From positions 1-64,000 of the forward strand of contig JAAYDA010000037.1 of assembly GCA_012729505.1 (NCBI GenBank): 64,000 bases of DNA, written 5' to 3'. Origin of the DNA: Syntrophomonadaceae bacterium. GTDB lineage: Bacteria; Bacillota; Syntrophomonadia; Syntrophomonadales; DTU052. Of the stretch, positions 42,899-51,975 are shown one piece after another. Within the stretch, counting starts at the first letter, position 1; each line of letters begins with the position of its first letter. Both the position numbers and the translations under genes were made by a program. Under the pieces are notes generated by a model. It had not been told where the DNA came from. It did no database searches and was given only the letters and a program-made list of their open reading frames with translations.

Positions 42899-43837
42899 AT
42901 GACCACCAGTATTAAAAAATTACCGGATACGGAGCAGGTTTTAAGTGGCAATGGCGCCTGTGGCGGATGCCCGGCTACAATGGCTCTGCGCATGGTTGGC
43001 AAAGCTTTGGGGACTAATGCAATTATGCTTTTGACTCCCGCCTGTTCGGTGGCCAGCATGGGCATGACTCCTAAACTGGGCTACAATTGGCCTTGTATTA
43101 ATATTTGCTTTGCGACTGCCGGAGCTTCGGCCTCCGGTATTACCCACGCTATTGAAATAATGAAGGAAAAGGGCCGTCTCCAGGGGGAACTGCCCACCGT
43201 ATTTAGTTGGGTGGGCGACGGGGGGACTTATGATATTGGCTTTCAAGCCCTTTCGGCCGCAGCCGAACGCAACGAAAACATTATCCACTTTTGTTATAAT
43301 AACGAAGCTTACAGCAACACCGGCGTGCAGCGCAGCGGTGCCACTCCCCGGGGCAGCTTCACCACCACCACTCCCACCGGCAAGGTCCAACCGAAAAAGA
43401 ATATGCCTATGCTGATGCTGGAGCACAATATTCCCTACGTGGCTACGGCTACGGTGGCTTATCCCGGCGACTTGTACGACAAGGTGGTAAAGGCTAAAAA
43501 TATATCCGGCATGAAATACATTGAAATATTGGCGCCCTGCTATTTGGGCTGGCAGTTTGATATGGCTGACACTGTGCAGATGAGCCGGATGGCGGTGCGC
43601 AGCGGGGCCTGGCTTTTATGGGAAGCGGAAAATGGCAAGATCAGCTTTAATAGCCCCAGTTCGCATATCATTAACGGCAAAAGAGACGCCGACCCGGTTA
43701 ATGAATATGTAATGAAACAAGGGCGCTTCAACCGTCTGCTCAATGGTGCTGACGCTGCCCGGCGCATAGCGGAGATTCAAGGGGACGTGGACCGGGAGAT
43801 CGCCTTTATGCGGGAAAGGGCTAAAATAATGATTTAG
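42899..43837 (+). CDS. porB: 2-oxoacid:ferredoxin oxidoreductase, beta (TPP) subunit
   Basis: 312 residues. The thiamine diphosphate motif GDGGTYDIGFQAL...NNEAYSNTG is clear, and the proximal-cluster cysteines (NGACGGCPA near residue 20, plus a later Cys in FCYNNE or APCYLG) fit PorB. Closes the operon; an AT-rich hairpin follows at 43869. Confidence 0.92.
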   Translation: MTTSIKKLPDTEQVLSGNGACGGCPATMALRMVGKALGTNAIMLLTPACSVASMGMTPKLGYNWPCINICFATAGASASGITHAIEIMKEKGRLQGELPTVFSWVGDGGTYDIGFQALSAAAERNENIIHFCYNNEAYSNTGVQRSGATPRGSFTTTTPTGKVQPKKNMPMLMLEHNIPYVATATVAYPGDLYDKVVKAKNISGMKYIEILAPCYLGWQFDMADTVQMSRMAVRSGAWLLWEAENGKISFNSPSSHIINGKRDADPVNEYVMKQGRFNRLLNGADAARRIAEIQGDVDREIAFMRERAKIMI

Positions 43838-43868
43838 TTTTCGCCGTTTCCGGTGGCAGACACCTGAC

Positions 43869-43905
43869 CAGATAACAAGAATTATTTTAATTCTGTTTTT
43901 ATCTG
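43869..43905 (+). terminator. AT-rich hairpin after porB
   Basis: CAGATAA (43869-43875) pairs with TTATCTG (43899-43905), with inner AGAATT/AATTCT. No following T-run. Confidence 0.5.
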
Positions 43906-44023
43906 TCGAGTAAAAAGGTAATTGAAGCTGATTGGGGAATAAATATATAGACCTTTGCCTATCCGGAGGCAGCATGATAACTGTTTGAACTAATTAGTGG
44001 CGTAATAAGAAAGGAGAATGTAT

Positions 44024-44482
44024 ATGCCGGAATATGTTTCTTTGGAAAGTTTTAAAAAAATGGTTGGGCAGGATAATGGCACAACCGAGTGGATAACCAT
44101 TGACCAGGATAGAATTAACAAATTCGCTGATGTAACCGAGGACTGGCAGTGGATTCACGTTGATGTGGAAAAAGCGAAGGATGGTCCCTTTGGAAAGACT
44201 ATCGGCCACGGTTTTTTAACTTTGAGCCTTCTTTCAACCTTTTCCTATCAGGCTAAATATACGCCTGAAGGCTGCAAGATGAGTGTCAATTATGGTCTTA
44301 ACAAGGTGCGGTTCCTATCACCGGTTCCGGTAGGTTCTCGGGTTCGGTCCCACATGGTAATTTCCTCCCTTGAAGAAAAAGGGCCTAACGCATTGCTGAT
44401 GACCATCACCCATACCGTTGAGATTGAAGGCCAGGACAAACCGGCTTGTATAGCCGACGCACTGGGCTTGATGTACTTTTAA
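44024..44482 (+). CDS. MaoC-family (R)-specific enoyl-CoA hydratase/acyl dehydratase
   Basis: 152-residue hot-dog protein. The hydratase-2 motif is visible: DVTEDWQWIHVDVEKAKDGPFG then TIGHGFLTLSLL, with catalytic Asp and His in the WIHVD and IGHG parts. It hydrates a trans-2-enoyl-CoA or related acyl thioester, fitting the acyl-CoA ligases and crotonase elsewhere. ATG at 44024 gives an 8-nt gap from AAGGAG; ATG at 44018 would leave only 2-3 nt. Repeat copy 2 starts 1 nt after its stop codon. Confidence 0.85.
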   Translation: MPEYVSLESFKKMVGQDNGTTEWITIDQDRINKFADVTEDWQWIHVDVEKAKDGPFGKTIGHGFLTLSLLSTFSYQAKYTPEGCKMSVNYGLNKVRFLSPVPVGSRVRSHMVISSLEEKGPNALLMTITHTVEIEGQDKPACIADALGLMYF

Positions 44483-44483
44483 C

Positions 44484-44612
44484 CCGATGACTAATCTGCC
44501 CTAAGACTCCCGCCTCATAGGCGGCGGGTGCCAAGGGCAGTTAAGTCCCTGGCTCTGTGCGGCTAAAATTCAGATGAAGTCAAAACTCACCTGGATCAAG
44601 TCTTACTTTATT
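44484..44612 (+). repeat. Two-hairpin interspersed element, copy 2 (diverged)
   Basis: Starts directly after the MaoC stop codon. The outline is kept (CTGCCCT...AGGGCAG; CTTACTTTATT end), but hairpin B is damaged (GATGAAGT...ACTCACCTGG), making this the most decayed of the five copies. Confidence 0.8.
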
Positions 44613-44719
44613 GCGGATAACTGGCTTGAGGCCGTTATACTTAGGTATTTCGGCCTCAAACATCAGTTTCGCTATGCAGTTTTCCGATAGATCCTTAAGA
44701 GATACAGTCAAGCAGAGTA

Positions 44720-45319
44720 TTAACATTTCCTGATTAGATTGCCTTCCAGGATAGTTGGACCTGTGGGAGTAGTAATACCAGGTGAAGACTCCGGAGTCAC
44801 CAGCACGCGGTCAAATTCCGGCGGGGGATGGTTGTTATCTTCCGCTATCCAAACATCATCTGCGATCTGGCACATATCAAGCCTGAAGCGGCTGAAGGTA
44901 CGGGATTCAATAAACCAGGCCTTGAACGTATCGAATTCATCACCGAAGCTGCAAGGCTCGGGAAGATTAAAGCCCACTACCGCCGACCAGCCGGGATCAC
45001 CGGGTTTAACCAGAGCAAAACCAACCCCATCGGGTGCTAGATCAGTTCCCTCCAACAAAGCAAATCTCCAGCAGGAAGATTCTTCTTCCGGTTTCTCATC
45101 AGGACATGGTTCCCAGTGGGGAATACAGATCTTTTGACCGGGCTTGATGACATCCGGGTTCTCGATTTGGGGATTAGCCGCAATCAACTTTTCCAGTGGA
45201 ACATTCTTGCGGCGGGAGATCTCAAACAAGGTGTCTCCCATCCTGACTCGGTATAGCTCACCATCACAACTTATCGGATTCTCAGATCCGATTTTGTAAG
45301 ACAATGTGAATTTGGCCAA
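44720..45319 (-). CDS. LysM-domain protein with unrecognised C-terminus
   Basis: 199 residues. One LysM domain (about 20-66: YRVRMGDTLFEISRRKNVPLEKLIAANP cut here as YRVRMGDTLFEIS and PGQKICIP) that can bind peptidoglycan or chitin-like polymers. The rest (about 75-199) is acidic, with WSAVVGFNLPEPCSFGDEFD and a Pro/Thr-rich end; no family recognised. No signal peptide. A TTG start at 45319 is supported by GGAGG 7 nt upstream. A spore-coat or cell-surface role is possible but not shown. Confidence 0.65.
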   Translation of the reverse strand: MAKFTLSYKIGSENPISCDGELYRVRMGDTLFEISRRKNVPLEKLIAANPQIENPDVIKPGQKICIPHWEPCPDEKPEEESSCWRFALLEGTDLAPDGVGFALVKPGDPGWSAVVGFNLPEPCSFGDEFDTFKAWFIESRTFSRFRLDMCQIADDVWIAEDNNHPPPEFDRVLVTPESSPGITTPTGPTILEGNLIRKC

Positions 45320-45453
45320 TGCCACACCTCCTTTTGTATACCATATTATGAAAAGCACCTCTGCAATGTGAGGGTTTAAGATAATATGGTAGTATTAAAG
45401 AACGGCTGGCTTAATGAGAGCCGGATTTTGTAAAAGAGCAAGGAGCTATGTTT

Positions 45454-46851
45454 ATGAAAAGATTTGCAAAACTAATAGCATTAGTTGTACTGATATCGGC
45501 CACGTTTTTTGTTGCGGATGTGGATGCCTTCCCCGAAAATATTATGAGCCAGCAGATTTCTGGTGAGAATGATGAATTTTCTTTTGTTCAAAGAAATTTA
45601 ATATATAAAAATCAAGGACATTTTTACGTAAGGAAAGTCGATTCTAAGGCAAGTAATCAGGTTTATCAAACCTCTTTTTATGTTCCGGGTGCAGCCGGAA
45701 CGATTAAGTATTTTAACGCTAATAAGGAGATGGTGGAAGAACCTTTAAGAGACGGTCTGTTGCCTTCAGAAGCGGTGATTCATATTCAGACAGATAAATA
45801 CAGCATGATTATTGGACAAGGTTATACTTATAGGGATCAGGGACAGGGTACTATAGAAAGTGTAGACAGCAAACCTATCAAGATAAAGCGAGAGCAGGAC
45901 AAATGGCTGGTTACTTATACTTTTACTATGGAAAAGGACACCTTTGGTATTCTTTGGGGAGTTGGGTCACAGGAGCAATTGGTTGATCTTGAAGATGCCA
46001 ATCAAAGAAGAATATGGAGCGTATATGACCTGGACAGATCCGCCAGGCTTAGTTTTGATGGTTATCACTACAAATCACCCTCGTCCTATGTACCCTATTC
46101 CGAAAATTCCTATTGGAGGATTCCCAGTTCATATATTACCAATTCCCTGGTTAAGACAGGAGGGAGCCCGGCTGCGGAGATAATGGGAAATGCCCTGCTA
46201 ATAATAGCTGAAGAATCAATAAATGAGCAGGGGTATATTCCTACCCTTCCCGAGAGTGCTTGGTTATCCGCCGATTATAAGATTGGCCCCGGTTTTTTTG
46301 ATACCAGATTTAATGCTGATACTATTGAGACATATCTGGTCGCTTATAAGAAATATGGAAATCCATTATTTCGGGAAGCATATTTAAGAATGGCCGACTA
46401 TTATCTGCGGCACGGAGAGAACAATCATTTTTCTCTTTATAATATGCAGGGAACAGAAGGCTGGCTGGTGGAAGATTATTCGTATAATGACGATTCGTAT
46501 ATGCAAACGCATGTTTCTTTAAACCACCAATTACAGGCGATCCATGTTTTCTTATTGCTATATGAACAAGAAGATGACCAAAACTACTTGGACTTTGCCG
46601 ACAAGATGCTGATGGGCATAAAAAACACCAGAGATAATTGGATTATGGAAGATAATAATCTGGAGTATGCTTATTTGGGTCAAGGGGAAATGGGATTAAC
46701 AGATTATGATTATTTAACTTATAACGATTTGTTTAATGTCCAGGCTGATCTGGTACGAATCAGAGGTAGCAGAGATGCTGATCTGGATATACTGATGGCA
46801 GCCAAAAAAAGTTGGATGGATGCCAAAGGAATAACAGATTACCGGAAGTAA
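45454..46851 (+). CDS. Exported protein with possible alpha/alpha-toroid domain
   Basis: 465 residues with an N-terminal signal peptide (MKRFAKLIALVVLISATFF, cleavage near VDA). The first half looks beta-rich; the second half has aromatic and helical repeats (YLVAYKKYG, YLRMADYYLRHG, FADKMLMGIKNT) of the kind found in six-hairpin carbohydrate-active enzymes and glucuronyl epimerase-like proteins. No catalytic motif could be assigned, so the function is open. ATG at 45454 is preferred over 45448 by spacing from AAGGAG. It is divergent from the LysM gene. Confidence 0.6.
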   Translation: MKRFAKLIALVVLISATFFVADVDAFPENIMSQQISGENDEFSFVQRNLIYKNQGHFYVRKVDSKASNQVYQTSFYVPGAAGTIKYFNANKEMVEEPLRDGLLPSEAVIHIQTDKYSMIIGQGYTYRDQGQGTIESVDSKPIKIKREQDKWLVTYTFTMEKDTFGILWGVGSQEQLVDLEDANQRRIWSVYDLDRSARLSFDGYHYKSPSSYVPYSENSYWRIPSSYITNSLVKTGGSPAAEIMGNALLIIAEESINEQGYIPTLPESAWLSADYKIGPGFFDTRFNADTIETYLVAYKKYGNPLFREAYLRMADYYLRHGENNHFSLYNMQGTEGWLVEDYSYNDDSYMQTHVSLNHQLQAIHVFLLLYEQEDDQNYLDFADKMLMGIKNTRDNWIMEDNNLEYAYLGQGEMGLTDYDYLTYNDLFNVQADLVRIRGSRDADLDILMAAKKSWMDAKGITDYRK

Positions 46852-46972
46852 AAGCCATCCATAGGCTATGGCGGCCAAGGAAGGGTATGCTTATATTTAT
46901 ATGGAGATTTCAGGTTAGCCCAAGTCTTAGTAATGATTAAGTAATTATAGTATTAGAAGATGGAGACAGTTG

Positions 46973-47893
46973 ATGAATATCAGTAAAGCAAACTTTTTGC
47001 TCTTGCTAACTGCAGCCATTTGGGGACTGGCTTTCGTAGCCCAGCGGGTGGGAGCAGAATTGGTGCCCCCTTTCACATTTAACGGGCTGCGTTTTCTCTT
47101 AGGGGCAATATCGTTAATACCGCTAATATGGTTTTTCGGTCGCAATTCTCAGAGCATGGGAGCAGAATGCAAGGATGCAGCTGTGCCAGGACTTGTGGCA
47201 GGTATTGTGCTGTTTATTGCGGCTTCTTTGCAGCAGATAGGCATTTTTTACACCACGGCCGGAAAGGCAGCTTTCATAACTGCAATGTATATTGTTCTGG
47301 TGCCGATTATTGGCATATTCGTGCGGCAATCGGCGAGTAAGGGGACCTGGCTGGGTTCTATTTTGGCCCTGATCGGACTTTACCTGCTGAGCATCAGAGG
47401 GGCTATCATAATCAATTATGGAGACATCCTGCAATTGATCGGGGCCTTATTCTGGGCCATCCACATTTTAGTAATTGGGTATTATTCTATTAGAGTGGAT
47501 GTGCTGAAGCTGTCATGTTTTCAGTTTTTGACCTGTGCTGCCCTGAGCCTTATGACGGCGGCAATTACTGAGACTGCCACCATTGCTGATCTGTCAGCGG
47601 CTGCAGTACCTCTACTATATGGAGGAATTGCCTCGGTGGGAATCGCCTATACCCTTCAGGCTATAGGACAGAAATACGCACCGCCGGCCCATGTGGCCAT
47701 AATTCTCAGTATGGAAGCGGTGTTTGCCGCAATAGGCGGTTTTTTCCTGCTGCAAGAAAGGTTAGGGGGACAGGAGTTGATTGGATGCGCTTTGATGTTA
47801 TCCGGTATGCTGGTGTCCCAGCTTTTGGGACTGCGGAATGCTAAAGGCGAATCACCCCAGGTGTTAAACAAGGGTGTGCCAAGCTCTAATTGA
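46973..47893 (+). CDS. DMT-superfamily (EamA) transporter
   Basis: 306-residue membrane protein with ten hydrophobic segments and two EamA repeats (about 8-140 and 150-290). The N-terminus LLTAAIWGLAFVAQRVGAEL and the C-terminal half AYTLQAIGQKYAPPAHVAII are typical. Such carriers export amino acids or other metabolites; the substrate is unknown. ATG at 46973 with TGGAGA upstream. Confidence 0.85.
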   Translation: MNISKANFLLLLTAAIWGLAFVAQRVGAELVPPFTFNGLRFLLGAISLIPLIWFFGRNSQSMGAECKDAAVPGLVAGIVLFIAASLQQIGIFYTTAGKAAFITAMYIVLVPIIGIFVRQSASKGTWLGSILALIGLYLLSIRGAIIINYGDILQLIGALFWAIHILVIGYYSIRVDVLKLSCFQFLTCAALSLMTAAITETATIADLSAAAVPLLYGGIASVGIAYTLQAIGQKYAPPAHVAIILSMEAVFAAIGGFFLLQERLGGQELIGCALMLSGMLVSQLLGLRNAKGESPQVLNKGVPSSN

Positions 47894-47912
47894 TCAACAA
47901 ACGGTAAAAAAA

Positions 47913-47940
47913 GAGCCATCGGTCTTCTTTCCGATGGCTC
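47913..47940 (-). terminator. Terminator of the SDR gene
   Basis: GAGCCATCGG (47913-47922) pairs with CCGATGGCTC (47931-47940). On the minus strand it is followed by seven T, so it chiefly ends the SDR gene at 48046; it also faces the DMT gene. Confidence 0.8.
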
Positions 47941-48045
47941 CCCAACCGATGACAAAAGGAGATCCCTGCAGGTATGCCTCAATAGCGAAATTTTCTTGCG
48001 CCCCGATCCTCACTTCCGTCACCATTTTGCTGACCTTTGTGCTTT

Positions 48046-48819
48046 TTAGCCCGCTGTCATTCCACCGTCGATGATGTAGGTTTGTCCGGTAATAAAGTCG
48101 GAAGCAGGAGAGGCCAGAAGCAAAGTCAAGCCTTTGATGTCATGGTCGCGGCCGAATCTGTGAAGAGGTATCCGAGGCAATACTTTGTCCTTAGTCATTT
48201 CTAAGAGACCGCTGCTCATGTGGGTCGGAAAGTAACCGGGTGCTATGGCATTGACATTAATTCCATACCGGGCCCATTTAACGGCCAGGTCTTTGGTAAT
48301 GATGACTACTGCTCCTTTGCTGGCCTGGTAAGCTATGGTATCCTGGAGCTCGGGCTCACTCCCCAGGAAGGAAGCGATTGACGCAATATTGATGATTTTT
48401 CCGCCGCCGTTTTCTTTCATGACCTTGGCGGCCATAACTGAAAGCTCATATAAACCCCTGACATTAACATTGAAAACCTTGTCCCATTTGTCCATGGGAT
48501 AATTGAGGGAATCGGCCGCCCAGGTTATCCCGGCATTATTTACCAGTATGTCCACTTTACCGAATTCTTTTACAGTCAGGTCGATCAGATTCTGACAGTC
48601 TTCAGTCTTGCCAACATCACATGCGGCAGGCAAAGCCCTGACACCCAGTTTCTCCAGTTCGCTGCATAATGCAACACAGCGTTCAACTTTGCGGGCGGCT
48701 ACCACCACGTCGGCGCCGGCTTCCGCCAAGGCGGTGGCCATCTGTGCTCCCAGACCGATGGATCCACCGGTAATGACTGCGGTTTTCCCTTTCAGACTCA
48801 GCAATTCAAAAACGTTCAT
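48046..48819 (-). CDS. Short-chain dehydrogenase/reductase
   Basis: 257-residue classical SDR. NAD(P) motif TGGSIGLGAQMA near residue 17, NNAG near 93, catalytic Ser near 145, Tyr and Lys in YQASKGA near 163. The C-terminal ITGQTYIIDGGMTAG is typical of 3-oxoacyl reductases and gluconate 5-dehydrogenases. The substrate is undetermined; beta-ketoacyl or hydroxyacyl reduction would fit the acyl-CoA theme. Confidence 0.88.
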   Translation of the reverse strand: MNVFELLSLKGKTAVITGGSIGLGAQMATALAEAGADVVVAARKVERCVALCSELEKLGVRALPAACDVGKTEDCQNLIDLTVKEFGKVDILVNNAGITWAADSLNYPMDKWDKVFNVNVRGLYELSVMAAKVMKENGGGKIINIASIASFLGSEPELQDTIAYQASKGAVVIITKDLAVKWARYGINVNAIAPGYFPTHMSSGLLEMTKDKVLPRIPLHRFGRDHDIKGLTLLLASPASDFITGQTYIIDGGMTAG

Positions 48820-48904
48820 TTTTAACAGCTCCTTATAATTATTATTGTATCCCTTTATATTTTGGTTGGATGGACCCTTGAATTAGTGGAACCTGGAAAA
48901 GAGA

Positions 48905-50002
48905 CTAAGATTCAGTTTGAATGTTCTCAAAAAAAATCTTGGTACTAGGATATACTACCGACACTCCTTCGAGCTCCAAAATTTTTAATATTTTCATATT
49001 CACATCTTCTTTTACATGAAGGAATCTCTCCCAATTAGTTGTTATTGTAAAGAAATACAGGAGAATATTGAGGCTGCCATCCCCGAAGGAGTCGAAATTG
49101 ACAAAAATGGTTTGGGGATGAATCTCGCTATGATTTTGCAGCATGGTTCTAATTTCAGTAATGCATTTATTCAGTTTTTCCCGGGAAGTGCTGTAAGGGA
49201 TTTTCAGATGAAATGTTATTTGTCTCTTACCCATGCGGGTCCAGTTGGTAATGGGCTCATTGGCCAGGGTGGAATTAGGCACCGTTACTAATGCATCAGC
49301 AAAGGTGCGTAATTTGGTGCTGCGAAAATTCATATCCTCAACAACTCCCTCCACACTGGGCGTCAGAATCCAATCTCCCAAGGAAAAGGGTTTGTCGGTA
49401 ATTATTACGATACCACCAAACATGTTAGCCAGTGTTTGTTGAGCGGCAAGTGCAAAAGCAAGACCACCTAACCCCAGCCCGGCAATAAAACCATTAATGT
49501 CATAGTTCCATTCCTGGAGAACGATGATTAAAGCCAACAGTACTATAATCACTTTCACAACTCTGTTCAGAAAGGGCACCAGAGTTTTGTCAACCTTGAC
49601 ATTGGTCCGGCCGGCGGCCTCCTCAAGGAAAACGCTGTAACACCCGATGAAATTCCAGATGCCCATAGATACCAGAATTACTATAGCCGAACGAAACAAT
49701 CTGGATACAAAAACATTAGTTTCCGCATTCAGAGGAAGATACACGGCGGCCAGATAAAGGCCGGTGGCTACAAAAAATAACCTGAGAGGCGTTTCCAGGG
49801 CTGATAATAAAAAGTCATCAAGGGTAGTGCTGGTCTTGCTTGCTATTTTTTTTAGCAAGGACATTATAAGATGAGTAAAAATCTTTCTTAGCAGATAAAT
49901 AGCCAGAAAGATACCAATAGCAACCCCGATTGCATTGAGCCAGGGACTCAGCAATACATTGCTGAAAAAAGTTTCTATATATCTTAATAAATTATCTGTC
50001 AA
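48905..50002 (-). CDS. MscS-family mechanosensitive ion channel
   Basis: 365 residues with several N-terminal membrane helices, the pore-lining helix and following beta domain (GLGLGGLAFALAAQQTLANMF, cut to GLGLGGLAFALAAQQ, then FGGIVIITDKPFSLGDWI). Opens on membrane tension to relieve osmotic down-shock. Longer at the N-terminus than E. coli MscS. Stands alone on the minus strand. Confidence 0.9.
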   Translation of the reverse strand: MTDNLLRYIETFFSNVLLSPWLNAIGVAIGIFLAIYLLRKIFTHLIMSLLKKIASKTSTTLDDFLLSALETPLRLFFVATGLYLAAVYLPLNAETNVFVSRLFRSAIVILVSMGIWNFIGCYSVFLEEAAGRTNVKVDKTLVPFLNRVVKVIIVLLALIIVLQEWNYDINGFIAGLGLGGLAFALAAQQTLANMFGGIVIITDKPFSLGDWILTPSVEGVVEDMNFRSTKLRTFADALVTVPNSTLANEPITNWTRMGKRQITFHLKIPYSTSREKLNKCITEIRTMLQNHSEIHPQTIFVNFDSFGDGSLNILLYFFTITTNWERFLHVKEDVNMKILKILELEGVSVVYPSTKIFFENIQTES

Positions 50003-50210
50003 GATGAATCACCTCTCCTATTTTCCCACATCCGCCGGGAAAAATGAAGATTGTTTTGAATGAGTTGGGATAAGCGGGGTAATAAGCTGCAGTCAGCATT
50101 GTATGAGACGGCTTAAGACCTGATTATCAGATTAAGAATCCGGATTTGCTCACCGAAAAAGGGGAAAATACTATTTTAAGGCCAATAGATAATTAAGGGA
50201 GGTGACATCA

Positions 50211-50936
50211 ATGTCCCTTGAATCTGTAACTGAGTTTATTGACAGCATAAGACAGGATAGTAAAGGATGGGATCAAAGGTGGTTCAGAGGACAATCCAGA
50301 ACATGGGGACTGGTCCCTTCTGTTTTGCGTGGGGATTATAATGAGCACACTCTTCTAACCTGGTTTCAGCTTAGAGCTCCGGCCATGGGAGCAACCCCTA
50401 ATCTTGCCAGTCTTTCCGAGTGGATGTTTTTAATGCAGCACCACCAGGTTCCCACGCGGCTTCTTGATTGGACGGAGAGTGCTTTAATAGCTCTCTTTTT
50501 TGCAGTCTATAACAAAAACACCTGTATACATCCTTGTGTTTGGATGTTGGATCCATTCGCCCTGAATGAGCTTACCACTGAGCAAAGAGCGGTTCATCAG
50601 CCCTGGTCGCGAACGGCCGAGGAATATTTCGCTAATGCTGTTGATCCCAAGCCTTCCTTCAAAAATAATTTGCCTCTGGCAATTTGCGCTCTGCACCGCC
50701 ATAGAAGAATGAGCTCCCAGCAAAGCTGTTTTACTATTCATGGATTGGATTCGGCTTCCATCGAAGAGCAGACCAGAAAAACCTTGGTCGCCAATGGCAG
50801 GCTGATTAAATATGAGTTTAACCCGGAAGCAAGAGCGGATATTATTTTAGATTTGAAAGTACTGGGGATTACCTATTCTGTTTTATTTCCTGATCTTGAT
50901 GGCCTGGCTCGGGATATCAGAGCGGAATACGAATAG
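50211..50936 (+). CDS. FRG-domain protein
   Basis: 241 residues. The FRG signature is clear: WFRGQSRTWGLVPSVLRG at the start, LMQHHQVPTRLLDWTESAL in the middle, and a later YSVLFPDLDGLARDI. Catalytic function of FRG proteins is not established; some sit in defence or toxin loci. Here it is solitary, with no partner gene visible. ATG at 50211 with AAGGGAGG 7 nt upstream. Confidence 0.82.
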   Translation: MSLESVTEFIDSIRQDSKGWDQRWFRGQSRTWGLVPSVLRGDYNEHTLLTWFQLRAPAMGATPNLASLSEWMFLMQHHQVPTRLLDWTESALIALFFAVYNKNTCIHPCVWMLDPFALNELTTEQRAVHQPWSRTAEEYFANAVDPKPSFKNNLPLAICALHRHRRMSSQQSCFTIHGLDSASIEEQTRKTLVANGRLIKYEFNPEARADIILDLKVLGITYSVLFPDLDGLARDIRAEYE

Positions 50937-51037
50937 ACAGTTTTTTGGCCTGCGGCCAGACGCACATGGGTCGATTCATGATATAATTCCTCTTAAGACC
51001 CGCCGAGTCGGAAAATGATGAGGAAAGAGAGATTAAC

Positions 51038-51970
51038 ATGAAAAGAATAATTATTTGTGTGCTGGCCCTGACCATAGGGCTTGGCTTAACTGGCTGCGGC
51101 AATGAACAGAAAGATTCGCAGAAGACTATAGTTATTGGAATTATGCCTGATGTTGAGTCGGTACCTTTTGTCATCGCTGAAAGAAATGGATATTTTGATA
51201 AAGAGGGAGTTCAAGTAAAACTTGAGCATTTCAAGAGTGCCAAAGATAGGGACAGTGCTTTGCAGGGCGGGAAATTAGACGGGGTTGTTACTGATGTTGT
51301 CGCCGTTGTCTTTTCCAATGAGGGAGGCGTCAACTTGAAAATGATATCCGAAAGTGCCGGCGACATCAAGCTGATATCAGGCAAGGACTCCGGCATTAAT
51401 TCGGTAGAGGAGCTTAAGGGCAAAAGTATTGGTATTTCCAGCAATACTATTATGGAGTACACCGTTGATAGAATGCTGGAATTCGCCGGACTTACGGCTG
51501 AGGAGGTAAGTAAAGTAGCGATTCCACAGCTGCCGACTCGATTAGAAATGCTTCAGGGTGGAAAAATCCAGGGAGCTATTTTACCGGATCCCCTGGCAAG
51601 CCTGGGTGTGGGAAACGGGGGCAAAGTCTTGATCAGTACCGACGAATTGGGGCAAAAAGCCGGTGCGGTAGCTTTTACCGCCCAGAGTTTGGATGAATAC
51701 CCGGAGGAGATAAAAGCCGTTTTCAGAGCTTATAATGCTGGAGTAGCGTATCTGCAAACAGAACCGGTGGATAGTTATGCTGATTATATTGTTGAAGCCC
51801 AAGGCTTTCCTGCCGGGACACAGGATTCGCTGGAGCTTCCCGCATATAAAGAGGCTCAGCCGCCGGAAACTCGGATTGTAGCCGATGTTCTGGAGTGGAT
51901 GAAGGGTAAAGGGCTGATCGAAGGGAATTATGAATACAAAGACCTGGTGGATGATAAAGTATTGAGGTAG
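51038..51970 (+). CDS. ABC transporter substrate-binding lipoprotein (NMT1/SsuA type)
   Basis: 310 residues with a lipoprotein signal (LGLTGC, lipidated Cys20). The periplasmic-binding fold of the nitrate/sulfonate/taurine/thiamine-precursor family is seen in VPFVIAERNGYFDKEGVQV and GKSIGISSNTIMEY. It captures a small ligand outside the membrane; the ligand is unknown. First gene of a three-gene importer operon. Confidence 0.88.
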   Translation: MKRIIICVLALTIGLGLTGCGNEQKDSQKTIVIGIMPDVESVPFVIAERNGYFDKEGVQVKLEHFKSAKDRDSALQGGKLDGVVTDVVAVVFSNEGGVNLKMISESAGDIKLISGKDSGINSVEELKGKSIGISSNTIMEYTVDRMLEFAGLTAEEVSKVAIPQLPTRLEMLQGGKIQGAILPDPLASLGVGNGGKVLISTDELGQKAGAVAFTAQSLDEYPEEIKAVFRAYNAGVAYLQTEPVDSYADYIVEAQGFPAGTQDSLELPAYKEAQPPETRIVADVLEWMKGKGLIEGNYEYKDLVDDKVLR

Positions 51971-51975
51971 CTATA

